A stretch of 64,000 bases of DNA from Pseudomonas mangrovi (lineage in GTDB: Bacteria; Pseudomonadota; Gammaproteobacteria; Pseudomonadales; Pseudomonadaceae), in the NCBI RefSeq assembly GCF_003052585.1, contig NZ_QASN01000002.1:434001-498000 (forward strand). Direction: 5' to 3'. Every line of letters starts with the position of its first letter. Position 1 is the first letter of the stretch. The translations under genes and the position numbers were made by a program. Shown here in pieces: positions 40,017 to 48,804 of the stretch. A model generated the notes under the pieces. That model was given only the letters and a program-made list of their open reading frames with translations. It was not told the origin of the DNA and ran no database searches.

Positions 40017-41600
40017 TCAGCCGCCGAAGCCCAACCACAGACCAAGGCACAGCTGCAGACCGATCACCACCAGCGCCAGGCCGCGCCACAACGGCAGCGC
40101 TTCTTCGCGGCGCGCCTGCTCGCCGCGCTCCAGGGCATCCTCCAGTGCCCGGCGCAGCTCCGACAGCGCCGCAAAACGGGCCTCCGGGCGCGGCGCCAGG
40201 GCCTTGGCCAACACGCCGTCCCAGCCAGCAGGAACACTGGTCAATCGACCACCCAACGGCTGGTAATGCTGGGCCTCGCCGTCCGGCATGGCGCAGCCGG
40301 GCCAGCGTCCGGCCAGCAGCCAGTAGGCACAGGCCGCCAGCAGAAACTGCTCGGCGCGACTCTCCATGACCTCGCCCCGACGCAGCTCGGGAGCCAGCGG
40401 CAACCAGCCGTGCGGTGCCGCGGCGCGCCGCTCGCCCGGTAGCTGCACCGCGCCTTCGGCAAGTACGCAGAGGTTGCCCGCGGCATCCAGCAGGATCTGC
40501 CGCGGTCCCAGCCAGAGCCCCTGCATGCCGCGGCGCTGCAGCGCGCGCAGCGCCTCGATCAATTGATCGAGCACGACCAGAAGCTCGCCGGCGGAGAGTT
40601 TCTGGCGCTGCGCCAGCCACTCGTCGAGGGTGCGCATGCCCGGCCCCGGTAGCGCCCACAGCCAGTAGGCGCGGGTGCGCGGACGGCGCGACGAGAGCAA
40701 CGGCAACAGGCTGGGCACCGGGCTGCGGCGGATGGCCCACTCGCGCTGCCAGAAAGCCTCGTCACCATCCTCTTCGGCCAGGCACAGCAATGCCTTGCGA
40801 CCCTCTTCGTCCTCGGCGAGGAACAGCCGCTGCGCCGGGCCGTAGTCGCATCTGCCCAGCAGCGTCCAGCCATCCAGGCGCTGACCGGGATGCGCGCCGC
40901 AGACCTTCGGCCAGCTCGGTGCGGCCAGCAGCGGCGGCTGGCGCTCGCTGGCGCCGCACAATAGCAACGCAGCACCAGGTGCGGCCAGCAGCCCGCGAAA
41001 CCAACGCTGCAGCGCCAGCTCATCGGCATTCAGCCGCGCCAGACGCAGATTCGCCGGATCACTCAGCGCCAGCAGCGGCTGCGGCGCCAGCAGCAGGGCG
41101 TCGGAGTTCTCCAGATGCAGGCTGTGCTGGATCACCGCCAGCTCCGGGCTGCGTCCCAGCTCCGATTCGCTGGCCGCCGGAAACACCTGCAGCTCACCGC
41201 CACGGCAGCGCAAAAGCCCGACCGCGCCCACCTGGAAGAACAGCAGATCATCGCCCTGCAGCAGCAGCACACCGATGTCGATGGTCGCCGCCGCGGCGCT
41301 GTCACGCCGGTGAAACAGACGCTGATTGAACAGCGCCAGCACCTGGCGCACCGCCTGTGCCTCGCTCCAGCTGGGCGGCGTGCAGGGGTAATCGGCGAAC
41401 AGCTCATCGAGCATCTGCTGCGCCAGACGCACCGCGACAGGGCAGTCGCGCACCCAGACCAGTGCAGCCAGCAGCACCGCCGGGCGACCCTGCCGGCCCG
41501 CCAGCCATTGCACACGAACCCGGGCCGCCCGGTCGTCCAGGTCCGGCCCGTGGCCTGCGCTGAGGCCGGGGATGAGGTCCTCCAGGTTGGGATGCGCCAT
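40017..41600 (-). CDS. Degenerate PP2C-phosphatase / protein-kinase fusion with C-terminal membrane anchor
   Basis: This 527-residue protein resembles the bifunctional Ser/Thr phosphatase-kinase proteins. Residues 1-230 follow the PPM layout (VRLAQQMLDELF, LALFNQRL, IGVLLLQGDDLLFFQVGAVGLLRCRGGEL), but the metal-binding DGxGG and GDSR motifs are lost (VWVRD and GAVG). Residues 240-490 resemble a kinase: the glycine loop is LGRCDYGPAQ, but no VAIK lysine, HRD aspartate (LWLGPRQILLDAAGN instead) or DFG aspartate is present. A membrane segment (about 505-525) ends the protein. It is probably a catalytically dead scaffold or sensor. I start at MAHPNLEDLIPGL (41600); the open frame extends further upstream without such features. 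Confidence 0.72.
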   Translation of the reverse strand: MAHPNLEDLIPGLSAGHGPDLDDRAARVRVQWLAGRQGRPAVLLAALVWVRDCPVAVRLAQQMLDELFADYPCTPPSWSEAQAVRQVLALFNQRLFHRRDSAAAATIDIGVLLLQGDDLLFFQVGAVGLLRCRGGELQVFPAASESELGRSPELAVIQHSLHLENSDALLLAPQPLLALSDPANLRLARLNADELALQRWFRGLLAAPGAALLLCGASERQPPLLAAPSWPKVCGAHPGQRLDGWTLLGRCDYGPAQRLFLAEDEEGRKALLCLAEEDGDEAFWQREWAIRRSPVPSLLPLLSSRRPRTRAYWLWALPGPGMRTLDEWLAQRQKLSAGELLVVLDQLIEALRALQRRGMQGLWLGPRQILLDAAGNLCVLAEGAVQLPGERRAAAPHGWLPLAPELRRGEVMESRAEQFLLAACAYWLLAGRWPGCAMPDGEAQHYQPLGGRLTSVPAGWDGVLAKALAPRPEARFAALSELRRALEDALERGEQARREEALPLWRGLALVVIGLQLCLGLWLGFGG

Positions 41601-41719
41601 GTGCGAGCCCTCCGCCGATCCGCGACAGCCGGCTCCGTGCAGGCTTCGTGCCGCGCCGGCTTGCCGCTGCACGGCCGGCCTCGTATGGTTGGCCCCCGTG
41701 TCCTTTCGAGCCCTTGACC

Positions 41720-42532
41720 ATGTGGTCCCTGCGCGCCTGGCGCCGCCGGCGCATCCTGCAACGCCATCCGATCCCCGAGCAGACCTGGCAACAGGTCCGC
41801 CAGACCCTGCCGATCCTCGACGGCCTGGACGAGGAAGAGGACGCCCTGCTGCGCGAGCGCAGCGCGCTGTTCCTGCATGGCAAGCACCTGAGCCCGCTGC
41901 ACGGTCTGGCGCCTGAGCCTTTCGAGCGCGCCTGCCTGGCGGCACTGGCCGAGTTGCCGCTGCTGCACCTGGGCGAGCTGGACTGGTACCGCGGCTTCCA
42001 CGAGATCGTCCTCTACCCGGACGACTTTCTCAGCCCGCAGCGCCACCGCGATGCCGCCGGTGTCGAGCACGAGTATGACGACGCGCGCAGCGGCGAGGCC
42101 TGGCAGCAGGGCCCGGTGATCCTCGCCTGGCCAGGCGTGCAGGCCAGCGGCGGCTGGGATGGCTACAACCTGGTGATCCACGAGCTGGCGCACAAGCTGG
42201 ACATGCTCGACGGCGATGCCAATGGCCTGCCGCCGCTGCACCGCGACATGCGCGTGAGCGACTGGGCCCAGGCCATGCAGCAGGCCTACGACAGCCTGAA
42301 CGCCACGCTGGACGCCGACCCCGCGGCGGAAACGCCGATCGACCCCTACGCGGCCGAGCATCCGGCGGAGTTCTTCGCGGTCACCAGCGAGTACTTCTTC
42401 AGCGCCCCCGACCTGCTGCAGCAGGCCTTTCCGCAGGTCTACGCGCAACTGCGGCTGTTCTATCGCCAGGACCCGCTGGCGCGCCTGCAACGGCTCTGCG
42501 AGCAGGACCCCAACTATCGCGAGATGGCCTGA
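41720..42532 (+). CDS. mtfA: MtfA-type zinc-dependent peptidase (DUF980)
   Basis: This 270-residue protein carries VIHELAHKLDMLDGDANG, an HExxH zinc motif with a downstream E..F..TSEYFF segment (HPAEFFAVTSEYFF) supplying the third ligand. In E. coli the homologue (YeeI/MtfA) binds the Mlc repressor and thereby affects the glucose phosphotransferase system; whether that applies here is unknown. The start MWSLRAWRRRRILQRHP at 41720 is the first ATG with family homology. It is divergent from the phosphatase/kinase-like gene. Confidence 0.88.
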   Translation: MWSLRAWRRRRILQRHPIPEQTWQQVRQTLPILDGLDEEEDALLRERSALFLHGKHLSPLHGLAPEPFERACLAALAELPLLHLGELDWYRGFHEIVLYPDDFLSPQRHRDAAGVEHEYDDARSGEAWQQGPVILAWPGVQASGGWDGYNLVIHELAHKLDMLDGDANGLPPLHRDMRVSDWAQAMQQAYDSLNATLDADPAAETPIDPYAAEHPAEFFAVTSEYFFSAPDLLQQAFPQVYAQLRLFYRQDPLARLQRLCEQDPNYREMA

Positions 42533-42681
42533 TCCAAGGCGTTCGACAAGACCAAAGGCTATGCACGGCGGCGTAGCCAGGGCAGGTTTATCTGCCTATA
42601 ATCCCGCCACTTTTTTCGGCCGGGCTGATGCAGTTCCTGGACGGCCGCGTCTCGATTCGCCCCTTCGTGGAGAACTCCCGC

Positions 42682-43209
42682 ATGAGCTACAGCAAAGTCC
42701 CGGCCGGCAAAGACGTGCCGAACGACATCTACGTCGCCATCGAGATCCCGGCCAACCACGCGCCGATCAAGTACGAGATCGATCACGACACCGACTGCCT
42801 GTTCGTCGACCGCTTCATGGCCACGCCGATGTTCTACCCGGCCAACTACGGCTTCATCCCGCACACCCTGGCGGATGACGGCGACCCCCTCGACGTGCTG
42901 GTCGTCACCCCCTACCCGGTCGCACCGGGCTCGGTCATCCGCTGCCGTCCGGTCGGCGTGCTGAACATGACCGACGAAGCCGGCGGCGACGCCAAACTGA
43001 TCGCCGTCCCGCACGACAAGCTTTCCCAGCTCTACGTGGACATCAAGGAATACACCGACCTGCCTGCGCTGCTGCTCGAGCAGATCAAGCACTTCTTCGA
43101 GAACTACAAGGATCTCGAGAAGGGCAAGTGGGTGAAAGTCGAAGGCTGGGGCAACGCGGAAGCGGCTCGCCAGGCCATCATCAAGGCGGTAGCGGCTTAT
43201 CAGAAGTAA
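42682..43209 (+). CDS. ppa: Inorganic pyrophosphatase
   Basis: This 175-residue family I enzyme hydrolyses pyrophosphate in the cytoplasm. The signature is [15 protein letters not shown], with metal-binding aspartates, and further blocks are [19 protein letters not shown] and [21 protein letters not shown]. The start [13 protein letters not shown] is supported by GGAG nine nt upstream and matches Pseudomonas homologues. A strong terminator follows. Confidence 0.97.
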   Translation: MSYSKVPAGKDVPNDIYVAIEIPANHAPIKYEIDHDTDCLFVDRFMATPMFYPANYGFIPHTLADDGDPLDVLVVTPYPVAPGSVIRCRPVGVLNMTDEAGGDAKLIAVPHDKLSQLYVDIKEYTDLPALLLEQIKHFFENYKDLEKGKWVKVEGWGNAEAARQAIIKAVAAYQK

Positions 43210-43227
43210 GCCGAAACCACCCCAACA

Positions 43228-43252
43228 AAGCCGGCCACAAGCCGGCTTTTTT
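43228..43252 (+). terminator. Intrinsic terminator after ppa
   Basis: A perfect 7-bp stem AGCCGGC / GCCGGCT with a CACAA loop is followed by six T residues, about 20 bp after the ppa stop. Confidence 0.9.
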
Positions 43253-43296
43253 CATTTTGGCGCCCGCACAGACAAGCCATCGTTCAAGGCGTCCTC

Positions 43297-43723
43297 ATGA
43301 AACTCGGGCTCGCCCTCCTGCTGCTCACCGCCTGCCTGGGTCGTATCGCACTCGCCGAGGACGAGGTCAACGGCGTGGATCTGGAAGCGCTACAAAGCCG
43401 TGTGGGTGCGGTTGAGCAGATGCACTCGGTGGATTTCTCCTCCGCACGCCGCTCAGCGACCTGAGCGAACATCCGAGGACGGCAACCACAACCGCGCCAC
43501 TTTGGTGCTGTTTCCCGTCCAGCCTTCGGAGTGGGTAGAGCGCGACGGCCGCTAGGGCTACATGGCGCTGGCCTCAACGCTGGAGTCCGCAGCAGCACAC
43601 GACAAGGGCGACGAGCTGTATTTTCAATGCAGGCAATTGGTACCCAGTGCCGAAGGGCTGTACCCGCGTGATTGCCTGGCCTTTCCGCCCCAGATAGCGC
43701 TGGAGCTGTTCCCTGCGCCATAG
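43297..43723 (+). pseudogene. Broken gene for a small secreted protein
   Basis: The ATG at 43297 begins MKLGLALLLLTACLGRIALA, a good signal peptide or lipobox-like start, followed by about 35 residues and a stop at 43462. The reading then resumes in the +1 frame (EDGNHNRATLVLFPVQPSEWVERDGR), meets an in-frame TAG at 43553, and continues as GYMALASTLESAAAHDKGDELYFQCRQ to a TAG at 43721. Two lesions, one frameshift and one nonsense, make an intact product unlikely. The original would have been about 140 residues. I do not recognise the family. Sequencing error is an alternative explanation, but two independent lesions make it less likely. Confidence 0.6.
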
Positions 43724-43736
43724 GCACAGGCGTCGT

Positions 43737-44396
43737 TCAGCCTCTGAGTGCCTGCTGGTAGTCCGACAGCAGTATCGCCAGGTCCTTCATGGGAATGGCC
43801 TGGCGATGGCGCCAGAGCTGGCGCAGGTCGTGCCGGGATGCGGCGGCGGTACTGAGCCGGCGGCGGCTTTTCTCCAGGTCGAGCAACGCCACCCGTACCT
43901 GGCCGTCGGCCTCGCTGCGCACGAACAGGTGTTTGGGGTAGCAGCAGCCATGCTGCCAGCGGGCGCGGTGCAACCGAGCCAGCGTCTTGCCGACCGCAGC
44001 CATGACCCGTGCCCGATCTTCTGGCGCAGCAGCCTGTGCATACCACTGTTCGAGACTGACGAAGCCGTCCAGCGCGCGGGTGATCAGCAGCGCCCGCCAC
44101 TCACCCTGCTGCCGGCGCGCGCCGCAATAGAGCAGCTCCGGCACGCCCACGCCGAGGCGCGCCAGCGCCAGCAGGGCACGTCGCTCACGCAGCACCGTCG
44201 GCTCGCCAAAGGGATGGCGCAGGCTGCGGTAGAGGTGTCCGACCTGGCGTTTGCAGTACAGCGGCAGCGTCTCGCCGGCGCACTCCAGCCGCTGCACCCC
44301 GCTCTCGCCGGCGCGGCGCTGGTTGGGCGCCTCGACCCATTCGCCGCGCGCCTGCCACCACTGATCGAAGAGGGCCGTCACGCTGGTCGCGCTCAC
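43737..44396 (-). CDS. InaA/lipopolysaccharide-kinase-family protein
   Basis: This 219-residue protein belongs to the Kdo/WaaP-like kinase family. Motifs are LPLYCKRQVGHLYRSLRHPFGEPTVLRER, the catalytic-loop-like QHGCCYPKHLFV and a metal-binding LLDLEKSRRR. The usual HGD aspartate reads HGC, as in several InaA members. I start at the GTG (44396) because it overlaps the methyltransferase stop (GTGA); the ATG at 44435 would overlap that gene by 43 bp. It probably acts on a cell-envelope sugar or lipid, but the substrate is unknown. Confidence 0.82.
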   Translation of the reverse strand: MSATSVTALFDQWWQARGEWVEAPNQRRAGESGVQRLECAGETLPLYCKRQVGHLYRSLRHPFGEPTVLRERRALLALARLGVGVPELLYCGARRQQGEWRALLITRALDGFVSLEQWYAQAAAPEDRARVMAAVGKTLARLHRARWQHGCCYPKHLFVRSEADGQVRVALLDLEKSRRRLSTAAASRHDLRQLWRHRQAIPMKDLAILLSDYQQALRG

Positions 44397-45079
44397 TGGC
44401 CGCTGCCGCACTTGCGCAGCACATACACCCGCCACATGGCGTAGCCCGGCAGGAAGTCGTAGTGACCCTGTACGCGGAAACCAGCCATGGCGAACTCGGA
44501 TTCGATCAGCGCACGCGGGATGACGAAGCGGTTGCGGTTGTCCTGCGCGCTGCGCCGCCGTTCCAGCCGCCGGCGCTTCCAGGCCTTGTAGTTGCCGTCG
44601 ACCCAGAGCGAGACGATCAGACTGTCGCCGCTCACGCGGTGAAATTCGCGCAGCATGGCCAGGCGATGCGCTGGCTCGGCAACGTGGTGCAGCAGGCGCA
44701 TGCAGAAGACGCAGTCTACCGCCGCAGCCGGCAGGTCGATGGCGAAGGCCGAAGTCTGAAAGGTGCGCACCCGGGCCACTACCTCAGGCGGCTGTGCCGC
44801 CCGCGCCACGGCCAGCATGTCGGCCGAGTTGTCCGCGGCCAGCAGTTGCCTGCCTGACTGCTCGGCCAGCAGCGGCCAGAAGCGGCCCGCACCACAGGGC
44901 AGATCCAGCACCACCTGGGGATCACCGACCGCGGCCAGCGCCCATCGGGCCAATTGCTCGTCACGCCAGTGAGAGAGGCGTCGCGCCAGACCGTCGCGGT
45001 GTTTGTGCAGGTACTGGCGAGCGTGGTCACTGTCGTACTTGCTGGAGAATTCGAGTTCGATGGGCGACTGCTGGGACAT
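44393..45079 (-). CDS. Class I SAM-dependent methyltransferase
   Basis: This 228-residue enzyme has motif I VLDLPCGAGRFWPLLAEQ, an acidic residue in LLAADNSADML and the post-motif VDCVFCMRLLHHVAEPAHRLAMLREFHRV. The start at 45079 has GGAG at eight nt. It overlaps the InaA-type kinase gene by 4 bp, suggesting both modify the same target, perhaps an envelope glycoconjugate, since waaA lies nearby. The methyl acceptor cannot be inferred. Confidence 0.85.
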   Translation of the reverse strand: MSQQSPIELEFSSKYDSDHARQYLHKHRDGLARRLSHWRDEQLARWALAAVGDPQVVLDLPCGAGRFWPLLAEQSGRQLLAADNSADMLAVARAAQPPEVVARVRTFQTSAFAIDLPAAAVDCVFCMRLLHHVAEPAHRLAMLREFHRVSGDSLIVSLWVDGNYKAWKRRRLERRRSAQDNRNRFVIPRALIESEFAMAGFRVQGHYDFLPGYAMWRVYVLRKCGSGQ

Positions 45080-45207
45080 GGCATGCACTCCGGAAAGCCC
45101 GGGCAGAAGGTCCCAGGGCGATTTCCGCGAGCATCCGCGAAGAGCCTTAAGCAGCGATTAACTCGGGCCGCAGGCGAGCGGCGCGCCGCCACCGCTTTAG
45201 GCAAGGC

Positions 45208-45828
45208 TCAGATCACGTAGAACAGAATCGCCACGTAGTGCAGCAGGCTGCCGCCGATGACGAACAGGTGCCAGATGCCGTGCCAGTGGCGGAAGCGGCT
45301 GTCGTAGGCGAAGAAGATGATGCCGACCGTGTAGAGCACGCCGCCGCCGACCAGCCAGGCGAACCCCTCGCCGCCCAGCGAGCGCAGCAGCGGGCCCACC
45401 GCGATCAGCACGATCCAGCCCATCACCGCGTAGATGACGATCGACAGGATGCGCGCCTCCGAGCGGGGCTTGATCTCCTGCAGCATGCCGACCGCTGCCA
45501 GCCCCCAGACGATGCCGAACAGCGTCCAGCCCCAGGCACCGTCCAGCGTCACCAGGCAGAACGGCGTGTAGCTGCCGGCAATCAGCAGGTAGATCGACAG
45601 ATGATCGAGCTTGCGCATCACCCGCTTGGCCCGTGGCTTGCGCACGCTGTGGTAGAGCGTGGAAACGGCGTAGAGCAGGGTCAACGTAAGGCCGTAGAGG
45701 GACACCGCGACGATCTTCGCCGCACCGCCCGCAAGGGACGCCAGGACGATCAGCCAGACCGCGCCGACTGCCGCCAGCAGGGTGCCGACCAGATGGGTCC
45801 AGGCATTGAAGCGTTCACCGTGGTACAT
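45208..45828 (-). CDS. trhA: TrhA/hemolysin III family membrane protein (PAQR fold)
   Basis: This 206-residue protein has seven hydrophobic segments and the PAQR/hemolysin III hallmarks TLYHS, KLDHLSIYLLIAGSYTPF and the C-terminal FRHWHGIWHLFVIGGSLLHY, in which the metal-binding histidines lie. E. coli TrhA (YqfA) affects membrane energetics, and a hemolytic role is not established. It follows waaA by 23 bp on the same strand. Confidence 0.92.
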   Translation of the reverse strand: MYHGERFNAWTHLVGTLLAAVGAVWLIVLASLAGGAAKIVAVSLYGLTLTLLYAVSTLYHSVRKPRAKRVMRKLDHLSIYLLIAGSYTPFCLVTLDGAWGWTLFGIVWGLAAVGMLQEIKPRSEARILSIVIYAVMGWIVLIAVGPLLRSLGGEGFAWLVGGGVLYTVGIIFFAYDSRFRHWHGIWHLFVIGGSLLHYVAILFYVI

Positions 45829-45851
45829 GGCGACTCCACGCAGATGGATTC

Positions 45852-47138
45852 TCAGGAGACTCGCGGCGTGCGCGCAAGCAATCGTTCCAGCCCGGCAAGC
45901 AGCTTCTCCAGCGCGCCCTGGTTGGCGCGCAGCACGGCCAGGCCGGCGTCGGCCATGCGTTCGGCAGCGCGCGGCTGGTTATAGAGCTCGAGCAGTTGGC
46001 GCGCCAGTTCATCGGCATCCTGCACCTCCAGCAAAGCGCCGGCGTCACGCAGCTGGGCAGAGATTTCCAGAAAATTGAACAGGTGCGGCCCGCTCAGTAC
46101 CGGCATGCCCAGCGCCGCAGGCTCCAGCAGGTTGTGCCCGCCATTGGGCACCAGGCTACCGCCGACGAAGGCGATGTCGGCCAGGGCGTAGAGAAACAGC
46201 AGCTCGCCCATGGTGTCGCCGACCAGCACCTGGGTGCTGGCCGTCACGGCTTCGCCGGCGGCGCGGCGACGGGTATCGAAGCCCTCGCGGCGGCACAGCT
46301 CATACACCGAAACAAAGCGCTCCGGATGCCGCGGCACCAGCAATAGCAACGCATCCGCGCGCTCGGCCAGCAACTGGCGGTGGGCCGCGAGGATGATCTC
46401 ATCCTCCCCGGCATGGGTGCTCGCGGCGATCCACAGCGGTCGCTCCTGGGCACCCCACTCCGCGCGCAGTTGTGCGGCCTGGGCGGCCAGCGTCGGATCG
46501 ACCTTGAGATCGAACTTGATCGAGCCGGTCACCTCGACGCACTGCGCACGCGCGCCCAGCGCGCGGAAGCGCTCGGCCTCGGCCTGAGTCTGGATCGCCA
46601 GCCAGTCCATCTCGCCGAGCATCGGCGCGGTCAGCCCGGCAAAGCGCGCATAGCCGCGCGCCGAACGCGCCGAGAGACGACCGTTGGCCAACGCCACGGG
46701 GATGCCGCGGCGAGCGCACTGGTGGATATGATTGGGCCACAGCTCGGTTTCGACGATCACCGCCAGGCGCGGACGCAGTCGCGCAAGAAAGCGCCGCGCC
46801 GCCCAGGGTAGGTCGTAAGGCAGGTAGCAGTGCTGGACCTGCTCGCCGAACAGCGCGCGGATGCGCTCCGAGCCGGTCGGCGTCATGCAGGTGACGGTCA
46901 TCGGCAGCTCCGGGTGACGCGTCATCAGCGCGCGGATCATCGGCGCCGCCGCGATGCTCTCGCCCACCGAGACCGCATGCACCCAGATGCCGCCCGGCGC
47001 CAGCGGCGGCAGGCCGAAACCGAAGCGCTCGGCGATCCGCCGGCCATAGGCCGAGGCACGTCGGGCGCGCCAGGCCAGGCGCAGGAAGATGAACGGCAGG
47101 GCCAGGTGCAGCAGCAGGGAATAGAGGTGTCTGTTCAT
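45852..47138 (-). CDS. waaA: 3-deoxy-D-manno-octulosonic acid transferase (Kdo transferase)
   Basis: This 428-residue inner-membrane GT30 enzyme transfers Kdo from CMP-Kdo to lipid IVA, the first step of LPS core assembly. The N-terminus MNRHLYSLLLHLALPFIFL is a membrane anchor, and HAVSVGESIAA, ETELWPN, ANGRLSARS and GGSLVPNGGHNLLEPAALGMPVLSGPH are family motifs. I start at 47138; a longer open frame has no homology. It is divergent from the SMR gene. Confidence 0.96.
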   Translation of the reverse strand: MNRHLYSLLLHLALPFIFLRLAWRARRASAYGRRIAERFGFGLPPLAPGGIWVHAVSVGESIAAAPMIRALMTRHPELPMTVTCMTPTGSERIRALFGEQVQHCYLPYDLPWAARRFLARLRPRLAVIVETELWPNHIHQCARRGIPVALANGRLSARSARGYARFAGLTAPMLGEMDWLAIQTQAEAERFRALGARAQCVEVTGSIKFDLKVDPTLAAQAAQLRAEWGAQERPLWIAASTHAGEDEIILAAHRQLLAERADALLLLVPRHPERFVSVYELCRREGFDTRRRAAGEAVTASTQVLVGDTMGELLFLYALADIAFVGGSLVPNGGHNLLEPAALGMPVLSGPHLFNFLEISAQLRDAGALLEVQDADELARQLLELYNQPRAAERMADAGLAVLRANQGALEKLLAGLERLLARTPRVS

Positions 47139-47254
47139 GGCCGCGCAGCTTATCAGCCCGGACGTCATCCACCTATGCACCGCGGGTGTTCGCACACCTG
47201 GATAGTTCCGCCACCCGTGCGAGAATTCGCCGTTGCCGACCTACGGAGCACGCC

Positions 47255-47587
47255 ATGCAAGCCTATCTCTACCTGGCCATCGCCATCATTGCCGAAGTCA
47301 TAGGCACTACGGCACTGAAAGCAGTGGACGGATTCAGCCGTCCCTGGCCGCTGCTGACGGTGGTGATCGGCTACGGCATCGCCTTCTGGATGCTCTCGCT
47401 GGTGATGAAGAGCCTGCCGGTCGGCGTCACCTACGCGATCTGGTCGGGCCTTGGCATCGTGCTGATCAGCCTCGCCGGCTGGCTGGTCTACGGGCAGAAG
47501 CTCGACGCGGCGGCGCTCGCCGGCATGGCGCTGATCGTCGCCGGCGTGCTGGTGATCCAGTTGTTCTCGGCCAGCGCCGGACACTGA
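47255..47587 (+). CDS. emrE: Small multidrug resistance (SMR) transporter, EmrE/QacE type
   Basis: This 110-residue protein has four membrane helices. The essential glutamate E14 is in LAIAIIAEVIGTTALK, and the GVTYAIWSGLG block of helix 3 is conserved. SMR proteins form antiparallel dimers that exchange protons for cationic drugs. In P. aeruginosa an SMR gene of this type also lies next to waaA. Substrate range cannot be predicted. Confidence 0.9.
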   Translation: MQAYLYLAIAIIAEVIGTTALKAVDGFSRPWPLLTVVIGYGIAFWMLSLVMKSLPVGVTYAIWSGLGIVLISLAGWLVYGQKLDAAALAGMALIVAGVLVIQLFSASAGH

Positions 47588-47628
47588 GCGGTATATACTG
47601 CGCGCCTTGTTTTGCCAGCGAGGCGCGC

Positions 47629-48804
47629 ATGTCCCAGCAGTCCCTGAGCACCGATATCCTCATCGTCGGCGGCGGCGTGGCCGGCCTCTGGCTCAACGCC
47701 CGCCTGCGCCAGGCCGGCTACGCCAGCCTGCTGGTGGAAAGCGCCAGCCTCGGCGGCGGCCAGAGCATGAAGTCCCAGGGGATCATTCACGGCGGCGCCA
47801 AGTACGCCCTGCATGGCGCGCTGACCGGCGCCTCCGAAGCCATCGCCGACATGCCCAGACGCTGGCGCGAGGCGCTGGCCGGCCACGGCGAGCTGGATCT
47901 TTCCGGCGTGCGCCTGCTCTCCGACGCCCACTACCTGTGGTCCCCCGGCACCCTGGCCGGCAACCTGACCAGCTTCTTCGCCAGCAAGGCGGTGCGCTCG
48001 CGGGTCGACCAGGTCAAGGGCGACGACCTGCCGCCGGCGCTACGCAATCCACGCTTCAAGGGCAAGGTCTACCGCCTCACCGAACTGGTACTGGACGTGC
48101 CCAGCCTGGTCGAACGCCTGGCCGAACTCTGCGCTGACGGCCTGCTCGCCGGCCAGCGCATCGAGCCGCTACGCGAGAATGACGAGCTGGTCGGACTGTG
48201 CGTAGATGGCCGCCAGATCCGCGCCCAGCGCATCGTTCTCAGCGCCGGCGCCGGCACCGCCGATCTGCTCGCCGCGCTCGGTATCCAGCAACCTGCGATG
48301 CAGCGCCGGCCATTGCATATGGTGATGGTCAAGGGCCCAACCCTGCTGCCGCTGTACGCCCACTGTCTGGGTGGCGGGCCCAAGCCGCGGGTCACCGTCA
48401 CCACCCACCCGGCGGCCGACGGCCAGTGGGTCTGGTACCTGGGTGGCGATCTGGCCGAGGCCGATGGCGTCGCCCGCGACGAAGCCGCGCAGATCCGCGC
48501 GGCGCAGAAGGAGCTGGGCGAACTGCTGCCCTGGATCGATCTGTCCTCGGCCCACTGGGCCACCCTGCGGGTGGATCGCGCCGAGCCGGCGCAGTCCGGT
48601 CTGGTGCGGCCGGACAACGCCTTCCTTGCCGAGCAGGGTCGACTGCTGGTGGGCTGGCCGACCAAGCTTGCCCTCGCCCCCGACCTGGCCGACCGCGTGC
48701 TGGCCAGCCTTGCGCGCGGCGATGTCCAGCCAGGCAGCTACCCGCCGCTGCCGGCGCTTCCTCGCCCGCCGCTGGGCAAGCCGGTGTGGGACGACCTGCC
48801 ATGA
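47629..48804 (+). CDS. FAD-dependent oxidoreductase (DAO/GlpD-like family)
   Basis: This 391-residue flavoprotein has a dinucleotide-binding start TDILIVGGGVAGLWLNARLRQAG and later IIHGGAKYALHG and RIVLSAGAGTADLLAALG. The C-terminal GRLLVGWPTKLALAPDLADRVL resembles the FAD-contacting end of DAO-family oxidases. Substrate unknown. Its stop overlaps the start of the aldo/keto reductase gene by 4 bp. A TATACT sequence at about 47595 could be a -10 element. Confidence 0.87.
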   Translation: MSQQSLSTDILIVGGGVAGLWLNARLRQAGYASLLVESASLGGGQSMKSQGIIHGGAKYALHGALTGASEAIADMPRRWREALAGHGELDLSGVRLLSDAHYLWSPGTLAGNLTSFFASKAVRSRVDQVKGDDLPPALRNPRFKGKVYRLTELVLDVPSLVERLAELCADGLLAGQRIEPLRENDELVGLCVDGRQIRAQRIVLSAGAGTADLLAALGIQQPAMQRRPLHMVMVKGPTLLPLYAHCLGGGPKPRVTVTTHPAADGQWVWYLGGDLAEADGVARDEAAQIRAAQKELGELLPWIDLSSAHWATLRVDRAEPAQSGLVRPDNAFLAEQGRLLVGWPTKLALAPDLADRVLASLARGDVQPGSYPPLPALPRPPLGKPVWDDLP

